Of a DNA stretch of 64,000 nucleotides, positions 8,215 to 17,141 are shown piece after piece. How positions within the stretch are numbered: position 1 is the stretch's first letter; each line of letters starts with the position of its first letter. A model generated the notes under the pieces. That model was not told the DNA's origin, made no database searches, and saw only the letters and a program-made list of their open reading frames with translations. The DNA is from an uncultured Pelagibacteraceae bacterium (lineage in GTDB: Bacteria; Pseudomonadota; Alphaproteobacteria; Pelagibacterales; Pelagibacteraceae), in contig CACMOQ010000004.1 in the NCBI GenBank assembly GCA_902615445.1, positions 44,205-108,204 on the forward strand, in the 5' to 3' direction. A program made the translations under genes and the position numbers.

Positions 8215-8768
8215 TAATTATTTTTCCACTTAATACCACAGCCAGCACTTGGGACCTGATTCTCTGGTCCTTTACCAGTGTCAGCTATTTGTCTCATTGC
8301 TTTAAACAAGTCGCTGTCACCGTCTCTTTGTGGGATTAAATTTTTTAATTCTCTTAGCCTACCTCTATATTGAAGCTCTAAGTTTTTATTATAACCAAAA
8401 AAATCAGGGGTACATACTGCATCATAGGTTTTGGCAATATTTTGAGTCTCATCAATTAAATATGGGAAGCTAAATTGGTTTCTTTTTGCAAATTCGATCA
8501 TGTTTTCAAAAGAATCCTCTGGATAATTTTCTACATCATTTGCGCATATTGCAACTGAATTAATACCAATTTTTTTCAATTTATTACAATCTTCAACTAT
8601 ATCTTTAGTCACCGCTTTTACATAAGGACAGTGGTTACAAATGAACATTATTAAAGTTCCATTATCCCCTTTTATATCATTGAGAGAAATCATTTTATTT
8701 TCAGTAGATTTAAGCCTGAAGTCATAAGCCTTTTGACCGAAATCACATATTGGAGTTTGTATTGGCAT
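8214..8768 (-). CDS. Thioredoxin-like peroxiredoxin/AhpC-TSA family protein
   Basis: 184-aa cytoplasmic protein (no signal peptide). The core has a redox pair in FICNHCPYVKAVTKDI, around residue 50, and a cis-Pro-type segment TPDFFGYN typical of this AhpC/TSA-related family. It ends with a conserved tail PSAGCGIKWK. Likely a thiol oxidoreductase; the substrate is unknown. First gene of the two-gene minus-strand unit with the GT4 gene. Only 20 nt separate its start from the divergent carbonic anhydrase gene. Confidence 0.85.
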   Translation of the reverse strand: MPIQTPICDFGQKAYDFRLKSTENKMISLNDIKGDNGTLIMFICNHCPYVKAVTKDIVEDCNKLKKIGINSVAICANDVENYPEDSFENMIEFAKRNQFSFPYLIDETQNIAKTYDAVCTPDFFGYNKNLELQYRGRLRELKNLIPQRDGDSDLFKAMRQIADTGKGPENQVPSAGCGIKWKNN

Positions 8769-8788
8769 AATGTAATAATATATAAATT

Positions 8789-9301
8789 ATGTTTTATGAT
8801 TTAAAAGATAAAAAACCAAAAAACTCGGGCGAAAATTGGGTTGCGCCAAATGCGGTAGTGATCGGTGATGTTACTTTAGAAAAAAATACAAGCATTTGGT
8901 TTAATGCGACTTTAAGAGGAGATATTGAAAATATTCATATCGGAGAAGGATCAAACGTACAAGATGGATGTGTTTTGCACACAGACCCAGGCTGCCCTTT
9001 AAATGTTGGAAAGGATGTAACCGTTGGACATCTTGTTATGCTTCATGGATGCACAGTAGGAGATAATAGTTTAATTGGTATAGGTGCAGTAATTCTGAAC
9101 AATGCAAAAATTGGTAAAAATTGTATTATTGGTGCAAAAGCTTTAATTACCGAAAATAAAGTAATTCCAGATAATTCATTGGTTGTTGGTTCTCCAGGAA
9201 AAGTAGTAAGAGAAGTTACTGAGGAAGAAAAAAAAGCTGTATTTGAAAACACAAAGCACTATCAAGATAATTGGAAAAAATATTCTAAATCTATATTTTA
9301 A
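8789..9301 (+). CDS. Gamma-carbonic anhydrase family protein (left-handed beta helix)
   Basis: 170-aa hexapeptide-repeat protein of the YrdA/PaaY gamma-CA group. Repeats run through [52 protein letters not shown] and [13 protein letters not shown], ending in a C-terminal helix. The three expected metal histidines are seen in VLHTD, VGHLV and LHGC, so a metal site looks intact. It may hydrate CO2 or act as a related thioesterase; the family is functionally mixed. The next gene starts 5 nt after its stop. Confidence 0.88.
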   Translation: MFYDLKDKKPKNSGENWVAPNAVVIGDVTLEKNTSIWFNATLRGDIENIHIGEGSNVQDGCVLHTDPGCPLNVGKDVTVGHLVMLHGCTVGDNSLIGIGAVILNNAKIGKNCIIGAKALITENKVIPDNSLVVGSPGKVVREVTEEEKKAVFENTKHYQDNWKKYSKSIF

Positions 9302-9306
9302 TTTTT

Positions 9307-9747
9307 ATGCCAACTTATACTGTTACAAACTCAAACTTTAATATTTCACCGAAACAACAAAAAAAATTAGCTGAAGGTATCACTAAAGTTCATAATGTTG
9401 TAACAGGTGCTAATACTTATTTTGCCCAAGTGATATTCAACAAAACAAAAAAGAATAATCATTTCATGGGAGGAAAAAAGGTTAAAGAACCATCGATTTT
9501 TTTGTTTGGTCAAATAAGAGCTGGGAGATCAAAAGCAGTGAAAGACAAATTAATTTCAAATTTAAAAGATGTATTAGTAAAAAATTCAAAATTAAATGAA
9601 ACTCAAGTTTGGGTTTATATTAACGATCTGCCTCCATCTCAAATGATCGAGTACGGTACAGTTTTACCAGAGTCGGGAAAAGAAAATGAGTGGTTTACGA
9701 ATTTACCATCAAAATTAAAAAAAAAATTATCAGCTATCGAAAGTTAA
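9307..9747 (+). CDS. cis-3-chloroacrylic acid dehalogenase-like tautomerase
   Basis: 146 aa, tautomerase superfamily, full length for the cis-CaaD/Cg10062 group (about 149 aa) and about twice 4-oxalocrotonate tautomerase. After Met removal the catalytic base is Pro1. All other residues I know for cis-CaaD are at the same numbers: His28 (KVHNV), Arg70 and Arg73 (QIRAGRS), Tyr103 (VWVYI) and Glu114 (QMIEYG). The family hydrates or dehalogenates 3-carbon unsaturated acids; the natural substrate in an ocean bacterium is unknown. It lies 5 nt behind the carbonic anhydrase gene and converges on the PNPOx-like gene. Confidence 0.85.
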   Translation: MPTYTVTNSNFNISPKQQKKLAEGITKVHNVVTGANTYFAQVIFNKTKKNNHFMGGKKVKEPSIFLFGQIRAGRSKAVKDKLISNLKDVLVKNSKLNETQVWVYINDLPPSQMIEYGTVLPESGKENEWFTNLPSKLKKKLSAIES

Positions 9748-9748
9748 T

Positions 9749-10348
9749 TTAAGGAACTAGCCAAAAATTTTTTTTTGTAATTAAGTCAAATTTTGCTCTT
9801 CGATGTCCTTTTGCAGCAAGATATAACCACTCAATAGATTTTATTTTACATTTAATCACTGTAAAGTTTTTATAACCTTCCTCACTTTGCTCCATTGTGT
9901 AATCGAAATCCTCTAATTTAGATATCATTCCAGATGTTGGATTTTCTGATGTAGTCCCAGGGGGACTATCAGTCAAATAACATCTTCGACTTATATGTTG
10001 GGTTTTTTTCCAAGAATCTTCTGTTGTAGAATTTTGATTATTTACTTCACATTCAACTTTTACTCTCAATTGTATCTTTTCTTCTTTATCATAAAAAACT
10101 AGTGAAGCTTTATTATTTTTTTTTAGAATATCTACTTTTGGTGATCTTAAATCAGTATGAAATTGTAACAAATTATTTGCTCTATCTGATTTTCTAAGAA
10201 CAACAATTCTGCCATCAACTTCATCTTGATGAGCACAAATGAAAACAGGAATTCTAAAAGGAGAACCTCTGTTAGTCACAGCATCATCTAACATAGACCA
10301 ATACTTATTTTGAATTTCTATTAAATCCTCATAGTATGCTGGTTGCAT
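9749..10348 (-). CDS. Pyridoxamine 5'-phosphate oxidase-family FMN protein
   Basis: 199 aa. The split-barrel FMN fold is suggested by FICAHQDEVDGRIVVLRKSD, LLQFHTDLRSPKVDIL and ASLVFYDKEEKIQLRVKVECEV. The C-terminal part FDLITKKNFWLVP resembles the PdxH-type end, and residues SIEWLYLAAKGHRRAKFDL match the dimer/FMN contact region. It may be a flavin-dependent oxidase or reductase rather than true PdxH. It starts 3 nt after the upstream dehydrogenase gene stop, so they form one unit. Confidence 0.8.
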   Translation of the reverse strand: MQPAYYEDLIEIQNKYWSMLDDAVTNRGSPFRIPVFICAHQDEVDGRIVVLRKSDRANNLLQFHTDLRSPKVDILKKNNKASLVFYDKEEKIQLRVKVECEVNNQNSTTEDSWKKTQHISRRCYLTDSPPGTTSENPTSGMISKLEDFDYTMEQSEEGYKNFTVIKCKIKSIEWLYLAAKGHRRAKFDLITKKNFWLVP

Positions 10349-10351
10349 ACT

Positions 10352-11221
10352 TTACTTTCTAAATCTTTTAATTAAACTTGATGTATCCCAACGATTTCCA
10401 CCTAAACCTTGGACTTCCTCATAAAATTTATCCACAAGTTCTGTAACAGGCAATAATGAACCGTTATTTTTTGCTTCATCCATTGCAATTTTTAAATCTT
10501 TTCTCATCCAGTCTACTGCAAAACCAAAATCAAATTTATCATCAATCATTGTTTTGTACCTGTTTTCCATTTGCCAGGACTGTGCTGCACCTTTTGAAAT
10601 TACCTCAATTACATCTTCCATATTCAATCCAGCTTTCATTCCAAAGTTGATTCCCTCAGATAATCCTTGAACTAATCCTGCTATACAAATTTGATTAACC
10701 ATCTTAGCTAATTGTCCACAACCAGCTTCACCAAGTAATTTCATTTTTTTACTGTAGCAATCAATTTTATCTTTCGCTTTATCAAAATCAGCTTGATCAC
10801 CACCGATCATCACTGTTAATGCACCATTCTCTGCACCAGCTTGTCCACCAGATACTGGAGCATCTAGTGCACCAAATCCATTTTTCTTTGCATGTTCATA
10901 AATTTCTCTAGCAATTGTTGCTGATGCTGTGGTGTTATCAATATAAATTGCACTTTTTTTTATTGTTTTAAATGCACCATTGTCACCAAAGGTTACTTCT
11001 CTTAAATCATTATCATTACCAACACAGGTAAAAATATAATCAGCATTTTTTGCAGCTTCTGCCGGAGTTTCTTTCATTTTACCTTTGTATTCTTTAATCC
11101 ATTTTTCTGCTTTTGATTTTGTTCTGTTAAAAACAGTTACATTATGCCCACCTTTTGATATATAACCTGCCATTGGATAACCCATGACACCAAGTCCTAT
11201 GAAAGCAACATTACAACTCAT
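10352..11221 (-). CDS. 3-hydroxyisobutyrate dehydrogenase-family NAD(P) oxidoreductase
   Basis: 289 aa beta-hydroxyacid dehydrogenase. Rossmann motif VAFIGLGVMGYPMAGYI at the N terminus, substrate loop DAPVSGGQAGAENGALTVMIGG (about residue 120), catalytic Lys in AKMVNQICIAGLVQGLSE (about 170). Candidates are 3-hydroxyisobutyrate dehydrogenase, tartronate semialdehyde reductase or glyoxylate/succinic semialdehyde reductase; sequence alone does not separate them. It is divergent from an MFS transporter gene with 8 nt between start codons, so the two may share control and substrate. Confidence 0.87.
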   Translation of the reverse strand: MSCNVAFIGLGVMGYPMAGYISKGGHNVTVFNRTKSKAEKWIKEYKGKMKETPAEAAKNADYIFTCVGNDNDLREVTFGDNGAFKTIKKSAIYIDNTTASATIAREIYEHAKKNGFGALDAPVSGGQAGAENGALTVMIGGDQADFDKAKDKIDCYSKKMKLLGEAGCGQLAKMVNQICIAGLVQGLSEGINFGMKAGLNMEDVIEVISKGAAQSWQMENRYKTMIDDKFDFGFAVDWMRKDLKIAMDEAKNNGSLLPVTELVDKFYEEVQGLGGNRWDTSSLIKRFRK

Positions 11222-11229
11222 AATTTTTT

Positions 11230-12435
11230 ATGTTTAATAACCTAAGTTTAAAAGTAATTATATTTGGATTTATATTTACATTTTTTTCTAGCTTTGGACA
11301 GAGTTTTTTTCTTGGTCTTTTTAATTCTAGCATACGAGAAGCACTATCTATCACCCAGGGACAATTTGGAACAATTTACGCATCCGCAACTTTAATCAGT
11401 AGTTTTTTATTAATTTGGATTGGAAAAAAAATAGATGATATCAATATATTTAAATTTGCATTTTTTGTTGCATTACTTTTATCTTTTTCATGTTTTTTCT
11501 TTTCAAAAATTTCTTCAATAACTTTTTTGTTCATTTCAATTTTTCTCATGAGATTTTCAGGTCAAGGTATGATGTCTCATACTGCAACTACAACAATTTC
11601 AAGATATTTTACAAAATCTAGAGGAAAAGCTTTAAGTACAAGTTGGTTTGGTCTCTCTACTGCTGAATTTATATTGCCTGTTTTGATTGTATATTTACTT
11701 ACCATCACTTCTTGGCAAAATATTTGGATATATATCTCAATTTTAGTTTTGATATTTCTTCCAATTATTTCTTTTATTTTAGTAAAAAATTTAAACTTTG
11801 AGTCTAGAGAGGAAACAAACAAAAAAGAATTTAATCAAAAAATAAAACAATGGAAAAGAATTGAAGTTCTAAAAGATTATCGATTTTATATCGTTTGTTT
11901 AAATATGTTAGCAATGCCGTGGATTGCAACAGGAGTATTTGTTTACCAGTCTTTTATAACAGAGTCTAAAGGGTGGGGCACTTATGTTATTGCCCAATCA
12001 TTTATGGTTTATTCTGTCTTATCAGTAATAACTTTACTAGTTGCAGGGTTTTTGATTGATAAATTTACAAGCAGAAAATTACTTATTTTTATGAATATAC
12101 CATTATTAATTTCAACTATAGTTTTGATGTATTTTGATATTTCATTTTCAGCTTTCTTTTTTTTAGGTTTAATTGGGATATCGAATGGACTTGCAAACGT
12201 ATTAGGTTCCTCTACATGGGCAGAAATTTATGGTGTTAGACACATTGGTTCCATAAAAGCTCTAACTACAGCTTTAATGGTTTTTTCAACAGCATTTGGT
12301 ACTGCATTATTTGGTCTTTTAATTGACTCAGGATTTTCAATAGAACAGGTTGCTCTAGTGTCACTAATCTATATTTCTTTAGCCATGATAGTGTTATTTT
12401 TAGTTAGAAATAAGCTAAATCCAAAGTATTTATAA
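11230..12435 (+). CDS. MFS transporter
   Basis: 401 aa with about twelve hydrophobic segments and a charged central loop (ESREETNKKEFNQKIKQWKRIE) between the two six-helix halves. The motif-A-like loop between helices 2 and 3 is WIGKKIDDINIFKF. The substrate cannot be read. It is divergent from the hydroxyacid dehydrogenase gene with almost no spacer, which hints at a shared organic-acid role. Start ATG fits the first membrane helix. Confidence 0.85.
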   Translation: MFNNLSLKVIIFGFIFTFFSSFGQSFFLGLFNSSIREALSITQGQFGTIYASATLISSFLLIWIGKKIDDINIFKFAFFVALLLSFSCFFFSKISSITFLFISIFLMRFSGQGMMSHTATTTISRYFTKSRGKALSTSWFGLSTAEFILPVLIVYLLTITSWQNIWIYISILVLIFLPIISFILVKNLNFESREETNKKEFNQKIKQWKRIEVLKDYRFYIVCLNMLAMPWIATGVFVYQSFITESKGWGTYVIAQSFMVYSVLSVITLLVAGFLIDKFTSRKLLIFMNIPLLISTIVLMYFDISFSAFFFLGLIGISNGLANVLGSSTWAEIYGVRHIGSIKALTTALMVFSTAFGTALFGLLIDSGFSIEQVALVSLIYISLAMIVLFLVRNKLNPKYL

Positions 12436-12443
12436 AATTCTCC

Positions 12444-12472
12444 TTGATTTTTTAAAGTTCACTGTGTAGATA
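12444..12472 (+). promoter_or_regulatory. Putative promoter of rpoZ, possibly giving a leaderless mRNA
   Basis: TTGATT, 17-nt spacer, TAGATA. The -10 hexamer ends 6 nt before the ATG, so transcription would start at or next to the start codon. No Shine-Dalgarno is visible in front of rpoZ, which agrees with a leaderless message. Confidence 0.35.
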
Positions 12473-12478
12473 CTCCGC

Positions 12479-13012
12479 ATGGCAAGAGTTACAGTTGAAG
12501 ATTGTGTTGATAAAGTTGAAAGTCCCTACGAATTGGTTTTAGTTGCAAAAGAGCGAGCTGCACAATTAAGTTCTGGTATTGAACCAACACTTGATAAAGA
12601 TAATGATAAAAATACTGTAATTGCCTTAAGAGAAATTGCTAGCGAAAATGTAAAAGTTCAAGATCTAACAGAGGCTGCAGTGTATAAATTAAGAAAACAT
12701 GTAGAGCAGGTTGATGAGAATGCCGAAGATGATGAAGATATTGGTGATGATTTTGAAAGTTTATACAAGGGTGAAGTTTCTAAAAGTGGCACTCCAATTT
12801 TACCATCTAAGCGGGCAAGAAAGACTCCTGAAAAAATTCAAGTGTCAAAAGATGATTTAGCCGAACTTTCTCAAACAGCTAGTCCTGAGGTAGACTCTCA
12901 ACCATCAGAGGAAACAGAGGACGATTCAGGTGATGTTTCTCTTGATGAAGTTTCAGAGGCTGAAGAGCAAGTAAGTCAACAAGATACAGAGTCTTCAGAG
13001 GAAAATAATTAA
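12479..13012 (+). CDS. rpoZ: RNA polymerase omega subunit with long acidic C-terminal tail
   Basis: 177 aa. Residues 1-60 are a standard omega subunit ([39 protein letters not shown]), which folds against beta-prime and helps core assembly. From about residue 80 on, a tail rich in Asp, Glu and Ser (for example [16 protein letters not shown] and [14 protein letters not shown]) has no fold signature and roughly doubles the usual length. A short basic stretch ([12 protein letters not shown]) interrupts the acid tail. The gene overlaps the convergent CoA-transferase gene by 4 nt. Confidence 0.93.
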   Translation: MARVTVEDCVDKVESPYELVLVAKERAAQLSSGIEPTLDKDNDKNTVIALREIASENVKVQDLTEAAVYKLRKHVEQVDENAEDDEDIGDDFESLYKGEVSKSGTPILPSKRARKTPEKIQVSKDDLAELSQTASPEVDSQPSEETEDDSGDVSLDEVSEAEEQVSQQDTESSEENN

Positions 13013-14154
13013 TTATTAAATTCTTCTAAAATTTTTTGTCGATGCTCATCCAAATCAGGAATATCACCTCTTGTCTTTTCATCCTTATAGGATGACATTT
13101 TAATTGGGTTTCCAGCTAATTTAAAATTCCCCACAACTTTATGAAAAGCTTTTACAATCATGTTTCTTGATTCTATCTGAGGATTTTCGACAGCCTCTTT
13201 TATATTAAAAATTGGACCACATGGAATTTTATCTTTTTCCATCTCTTTAACCCACTCATTTGTTTTTTTTGTAGATAATCTATCCTCTAAAATCTTTTTA
13301 AGCTCATCCATATTTTTAGCTCTTAATGAATTATTTGAAAATTTTGGATTTTGATTTACTTCACTTATTTTTAAGACATTACATAGTTTTTCAAATAATT
13401 TATCATTACCTGCTGCAATTATTATATAACTATCCTTTGTCTTGAAGGCTTCAAATGGAGCAATTGATGGATGACGTGATCCCATCGGTTTTGGAATTTC
13501 ATTCTTTGAGAGATATCGTGCAATAGCATTTTCTAGAATAGCTATTTGACAATCAAGCATCGATACATCTATGTACATTCCTTTTCCAGTTTTTTGTCTA
13601 TCATAGAGAGCAGCGTTAATTCCAATCGTAGCAAAAAGTCCTGCAGTTATATCTCCTATGGATGTTCCAACTCTTGTAGGCTCAGAATTTGGTTGACCGG
13701 TTACACTCATTAATCCCCCCATACCTTGTACAACCATGTCGTAAGCTGGTAACTCTTTAAGTGGACCTGTTTGACCAAACCCTGATGCAGAAGCATAAAT
13801 TAGTCTGGGATATTTATTGGACAAATCTTTCCAGCCATAACCCCATTTTTCCAAAGTTCCTGGTTTAAAATTTTCAACTAAAATATCTGCTTTATCTAAA
13901 ATTTTTTCAAAAATTTTCTTATCCTGTGTATTCTTTAAATTGAGAGCAATACTTTCTTTACCTCTATTTAAAGACATAAAATATGCAGAGTAATCTTTTA
14001 TAAATGGTCCAAAATTTCTTGAGTCATCACCGATTTCCGGAGCTTCAACTTTTATCACCCTTGCACCTAAGTCTGATAATATCATTGTACAATAAGGCCC
14101 AACTAATACTCTCGTTAAATCAACAACTAAAAGGTTTTTTAAAGGTCCATCCAT
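13009..14154 (-). CDS. CaiB/BaiF (family III) CoA-transferase
   Basis: 381 aa. N-terminal [30 protein letters not shown] is the class III CoA-transferase signature. Further motifs are [26 protein letters not shown] and the catalytic Asp in [17 protein letters not shown]. It moves CoA between carboxylic acids, for example from succinyl- or formyl-CoA. It is divergent from the TRAP binding-protein gene (97 nt between starts), so it may activate the imported acid; that is inference. Confidence 0.88.
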   Translation of the reverse strand: MDGPLKNLLVVDLTRVLVGPYCTMILSDLGARVIKVEAPEIGDDSRNFGPFIKDYSAYFMSLNRGKESIALNLKNTQDKKIFEKILDKADILVENFKPGTLEKWGYGWKDLSNKYPRLIYASASGFGQTGPLKELPAYDMVVQGMGGLMSVTGQPNSEPTRVGTSIGDITAGLFATIGINAALYDRQKTGKGMYIDVSMLDCQIAILENAIARYLSKNEIPKPMGSRHPSIAPFEAFKTKDSYIIIAAGNDKLFEKLCNVLKISEVNQNPKFSNNSLRAKNMDELKKILEDRLSTKKTNEWVKEMEKDKIPCGPIFNIKEAVENPQIESRNMIVKAFHKVVGNFKLAGNPIKMSSYKDEKTRGDIPDLDEHRQKILEEFNN

Positions 14155-14187
14155 AAATATAGTTTTATATTAAGTGCTTTTACTGAC

Positions 14188-14216
14188 TTGACTCTTATTA
14201 ATAAGTTCACTTTAAT
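14188..14216 (+). promoter_or_regulatory. Putative sigma-70 promoter for the first TRAP operon
   Basis: TTGACT, 17-nt spacer, TTTAAT, located 36 nt before the dctP start, which itself has a good Shine-Dalgarno (gaggga). Five of six -35 bases and four of six -10 bases match the consensus. Confidence 0.5.
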
Positions 14217-14251
14217 TGAATTATTAAAAATAACAATAGAGGGAAAAAATA

Positions 14252-15262
14252 ATGTTTAAAAAAATATCTTTATACTTTACTTCATTAGTTTTTGTTTTCA
14301 CAACTATTGGTTCTGCTTTTGCTGTAACTTTAAAGGCAAGTCACCAATGGCCAGGAACACCAAGAGCTGATGGATCTTTTGATCCACGTCATGAAATGGT
14401 TCAAATCATTGCTGACGAGGTCAAAAAAGCAAACGTTGGAATAGATATAAGAATTTATCCAGCTAAATCATTATACAAACCAAAAGAACAGTGGAAACCA
14501 ATGACCACAGGTCAGTTGGATATTTCTGCTTTCCCATTAGCATACGCATCTAAATTCCACCCAGAATTTGATGCAACTTTAATGCCAGGAACAGTAAAAA
14601 ATCATGACCATGCTTTAAGATTTAATAAAGGTCCTATGATGACTGAGATAAAAAAAATAATTAACGATGCTGGTGTTGTAGTTTTATCTGATGCTTGGTT
14701 AGGTGGTGGTTTTGCTTCAAAAACAAAATGTATCAAAAATCCTAGCGATGCAAAAGGCCAGGTTATGAGAGCTGCAGGTAAAGCATTTAACCAAATGTTA
14801 GAAGCAGCAGGAGCGGGTATACAAAGTATGCCATCATCTGAAATTTACACAGGTTTACAAACTGGTGTATTAACAGGTGCTAACACTAGTTCAGGAAGTT
14901 TTGTAAGTTATAAAATTTATGAACAAGTTTCATGTGCGACTCCTCCAGGAAAATTTGGTTTATGGTTTATGTACGAACCAATCTTAATGTCAAAAAAGTC
15001 TTATGATGCTTTAAGTTCTAAGCAACAAAAAGCTTTAATGAAAGCTGGTAAAGTTGCTGAGAAATATATGACAGCTCAAGTAGAAAACTTAGATAAAAAG
15101 TTTGAAGATGCTTATAAAGCTGCTGGTGTAAAATTGGTATACATGGATGCAAAAGATCATGCTGCATGGGTAGAGATTGCGAAAAAATCTTCTCATAAAG
15201 CATTTGCTGATAAAGTTCCAGGTGGTGATAAGCTGATGGAAATGGCTTTAGCAGTTAAATAA
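14252..15262 (+). CDS. dctP: TRAP transporter substrate-binding protein (DctP family), cluster 1
   Basis: 336 aa. Signal peptide with cleavage expected after GSAFA; the mature protein starts VTLKASHQWPG. Family features: LYKPKEQWKPMTTGQLDI, then the carboxylate-clamping Arg region GQVMRAAGKAFNQMLEAAGA and the YTGLQTGVLTGANTSSGSF segment. It delivers an organic acid to the DctQM permease by a sodium-driven mechanism. The ligand is unknown; CoA-transferase beside it suggests a carboxylate. A strong terminator follows before dctQ. Confidence 0.92.
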   Translation: MFKKISLYFTSLVFVFTTIGSAFAVTLKASHQWPGTPRADGSFDPRHEMVQIIADEVKKANVGIDIRIYPAKSLYKPKEQWKPMTTGQLDISAFPLAYASKFHPEFDATLMPGTVKNHDHALRFNKGPMMTEIKKIINDAGVVVLSDAWLGGGFASKTKCIKNPSDAKGQVMRAAGKAFNQMLEAAGAGIQSMPSSEIYTGLQTGVLTGANTSSGSFVSYKIYEQVSCATPPGKFGLWFMYEPILMSKKSYDALSSKQQKALMKAGKVAEKYMTAQVENLDKKFEDAYKAAGVKLVYMDAKDHAAWVEIAKKSSHKAFADKVPGGDKLMEMALAVK

Positions 15263-15276
15263 AATAATATATAAAG

Positions 15277-15314
15277 AACCCCTATTTATTCTTATTAAAT
15301 AGGGGTTTTTTTTT
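15277..15314 (+). terminator. Intrinsic terminator between dctP and dctQ (cluster 1)
   Basis: Left arm AACCCCTATTTA, 7-nt loop, right arm TAAATAGGGGTT, then T's running to the dctQ start codon at 15315. A perfect 12-bp stem with T-run is a textbook Rho-independent terminator. Some read-through must occur for permease expression, so it probably acts as an attenuator. Confidence 0.9.
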
Positions 15315-15809
15315 ATGAAAAAAAAATATCTACAACTTTGTAGCATTATAGCTAAAGCATGTGGTGCTTTCGCCGTGATAGCATTGCTCTTATCAATCTT
15401 GGTAATCGTTGAGCTTGTTTTTGAAAGATATTTTTTTCAACGAGCAATTACATGGCAAACAGAACTTGTCACCATGTTGTTAGTTGCTTCAACTTTTATA
15501 GGAAGTGTATACGTTTTAAGTGAAAAAGCTCATGTTAGCATGGAATGGATTTATGACTTTCTATCAAAAAAAAATATAATTAGATTAAAAATTTTTACCT
15601 CATCAATAAGTTTGCTTTTTTTCTTAATTTTATTTTATTTTGGATTTTTAATGTTTGAGGAAGCATTTACTAAAAATTATTCAACAGGAACTGTTTGGGA
15701 TCCACCACTATGGATACCATATTCATCGATGATGTTGGGAGCCTTGCTAATGATATTACAGTATATTGCAGAAATTATAAAATTAACTGATGAAAAGGAT
15801 TTTGAATAA
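15315..15809 (+). CDS. dctQ: TRAP transporter small permease (DctQ family), cluster 1
   Basis: 164 aa with four hydrophobic helices. Family motifs are VFERYFFQRAITWQTELVTML (about residue 35) and STFIGSVYVLSEKAHVSMEWI. It forms the inner-membrane complex with DctM. The ATG starts directly behind the terminator T-run, with no Shine-Dalgarno. The dctM ATG follows its stop with no spacer. Confidence 0.9.
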   Translation: MKKKYLQLCSIIAKACGAFAVIALLLSILVIVELVFERYFFQRAITWQTELVTMLLVASTFIGSVYVLSEKAHVSMEWIYDFLSKKNIIRLKIFTSSISLLFFLILFYFGFLMFEEAFTKNYSTGTVWDPPLWIPYSSMMLGALLMILQYIAEIIKLTDEKDFE

Positions 15810-17141
15810 ATGGATCCATTGATTATAGCATTAATTGTTGCGGTTTTTACTTTATTGGTACTTTTTTCTGGAATTCCAATTGCATTTGGTTTGAGTTTTG
15901 TTTCGATTGCTTTGTTAGTTACATTTGAGGGAGTCCAAATGCTTGACGTATTTGCTGAAACATTTTTTGCAGGATTAAATTCTTTTGTTTTACTTTCCAT
16001 ACCAATGTTTATTTTAATGGGAATGGCTGTTGCCAATTCCCCAGCAGGAAAAGATTTATATACTGGCTTGGATAGATGGCTTTGGAGAGTACCAGGCGGA
16101 TTAGTAATTTCTAATATTGGTGCCTGTTCAATTTTTGCAGCTTTAAGTGGATCTAGCCCTGCAACTTGTGCAGCAATTGGAACAATGGGAATACCTGAAA
16201 TGAGGAAAAGAGGGTACTCTGACCAAATTGCAACAGGAACTATTGCAGCTGGAGGGACTTTAGGAGTTCTAATTCCTCCTAGTATTGTTTTAATTGTTTA
16301 CGGAATTGCAACAGGTACATCTATTGGAAGATTATTTTTATGTGGTCTTGTACCAGGTTTTATGTTGGCAGGTATGTTTGCGATATGGGCTCTAATACAT
16401 AGTTATTTTATTGATAAAGATGCAGCAAAAGCTTTAAGAAATAGAGTAAGACCAACTCTGAAAGAAAAACTTGAAGTTTTACCAAGAATTCTTCCTTTTT
16501 TAGCAATTATAGCAGGAGTGCTATATGTGCTTTATGGAGGAGTTGCAACTCCATCTGAGGCATCTGGAGTAGGGGCATTCTTAGTTTTTGTATTAATAGC
16601 TGTTGTTTACAAAATTTATCAGCCAAAAAAGATTTGGAACATTGTTAAAGTTTCTATGAAAGAAAGTGTTATGATAATGTTCATTATCGCTGCCTCATAT
16701 CTTTTTGCATTCACTCTATCACAACTGTATGTAACTCAGTCATTAGCACAGAGCATGGTTGAATTAAGCTCTAACAAATGGGTTGTGTTCATTCTAATAA
16801 ACATATTTCTTTTAATAGCTGGTTTCTTTTTACCGCCAGTTGCAGTTATTGTAATGACCTCAGCTATATTATTGCCAGTTATTACTACTTTAGGTTTTGA
16901 CCCATATTGGTTTGCAATAGTATTTACGATTAATATGGAGATTGGCTTAATTACACCGCCAGTTGGATTAAATCTTTATATTATAAAAGGAATTACCCCG
17001 GACGTTAGTTTGTCAGAAATTTTAAAAGGATCTATACCGTTTATGATAATTATGGCTTTAGCTATAGTAATTTTATGTATTTTTCCTGAGATTGTTACAT
17101 GGTTACCTGATAAAATAATGGGTAAAGATCTTGGATTCTAA
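15810..17141 (+). CDS. dctM: TRAP transporter large permease (DctM family), cluster 1
   Basis: 443 aa, highly hydrophobic, typical length. Motifs: PMFILMGMAVANSPAGKDLY, the GSSPATCAAIGTMGIPEM re-entrant region, AAGGTLGVLIPPSIVLIVYG and, in the second half, TPPVGLNLYIIKGI. These match the ion-transporter superfamily elevator core. It uses a sodium gradient to bring in the ligand delivered by DctP. Its last 11 nt overlap the TTG start of dusA. Confidence 0.93.
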   Translation: MDPLIIALIVAVFTLLVLFSGIPIAFGLSFVSIALLVTFEGVQMLDVFAETFFAGLNSFVLLSIPMFILMGMAVANSPAGKDLYTGLDRWLWRVPGGLVISNIGACSIFAALSGSSPATCAAIGTMGIPEMRKRGYSDQIATGTIAAGGTLGVLIPPSIVLIVYGIATGTSIGRLFLCGLVPGFMLAGMFAIWALIHSYFIDKDAAKALRNRVRPTLKEKLEVLPRILPFLAIIAGVLYVLYGGVATPSEASGVGAFLVFVLIAVVYKIYQPKKIWNIVKVSMKESVMIMFIIAASYLFAFTLSQLYVTQSLAQSMVELSSNKWVVFILINIFLLIAGFFLPPVAVIVMTSAILLPVITTLGFDPYWFAIVFTINMEIGLITPPVGLNLYIIKGITPDVSLSEILKGSIPFMIIMALAIVILCIFPEIVTWLPDKIMGKDLGF

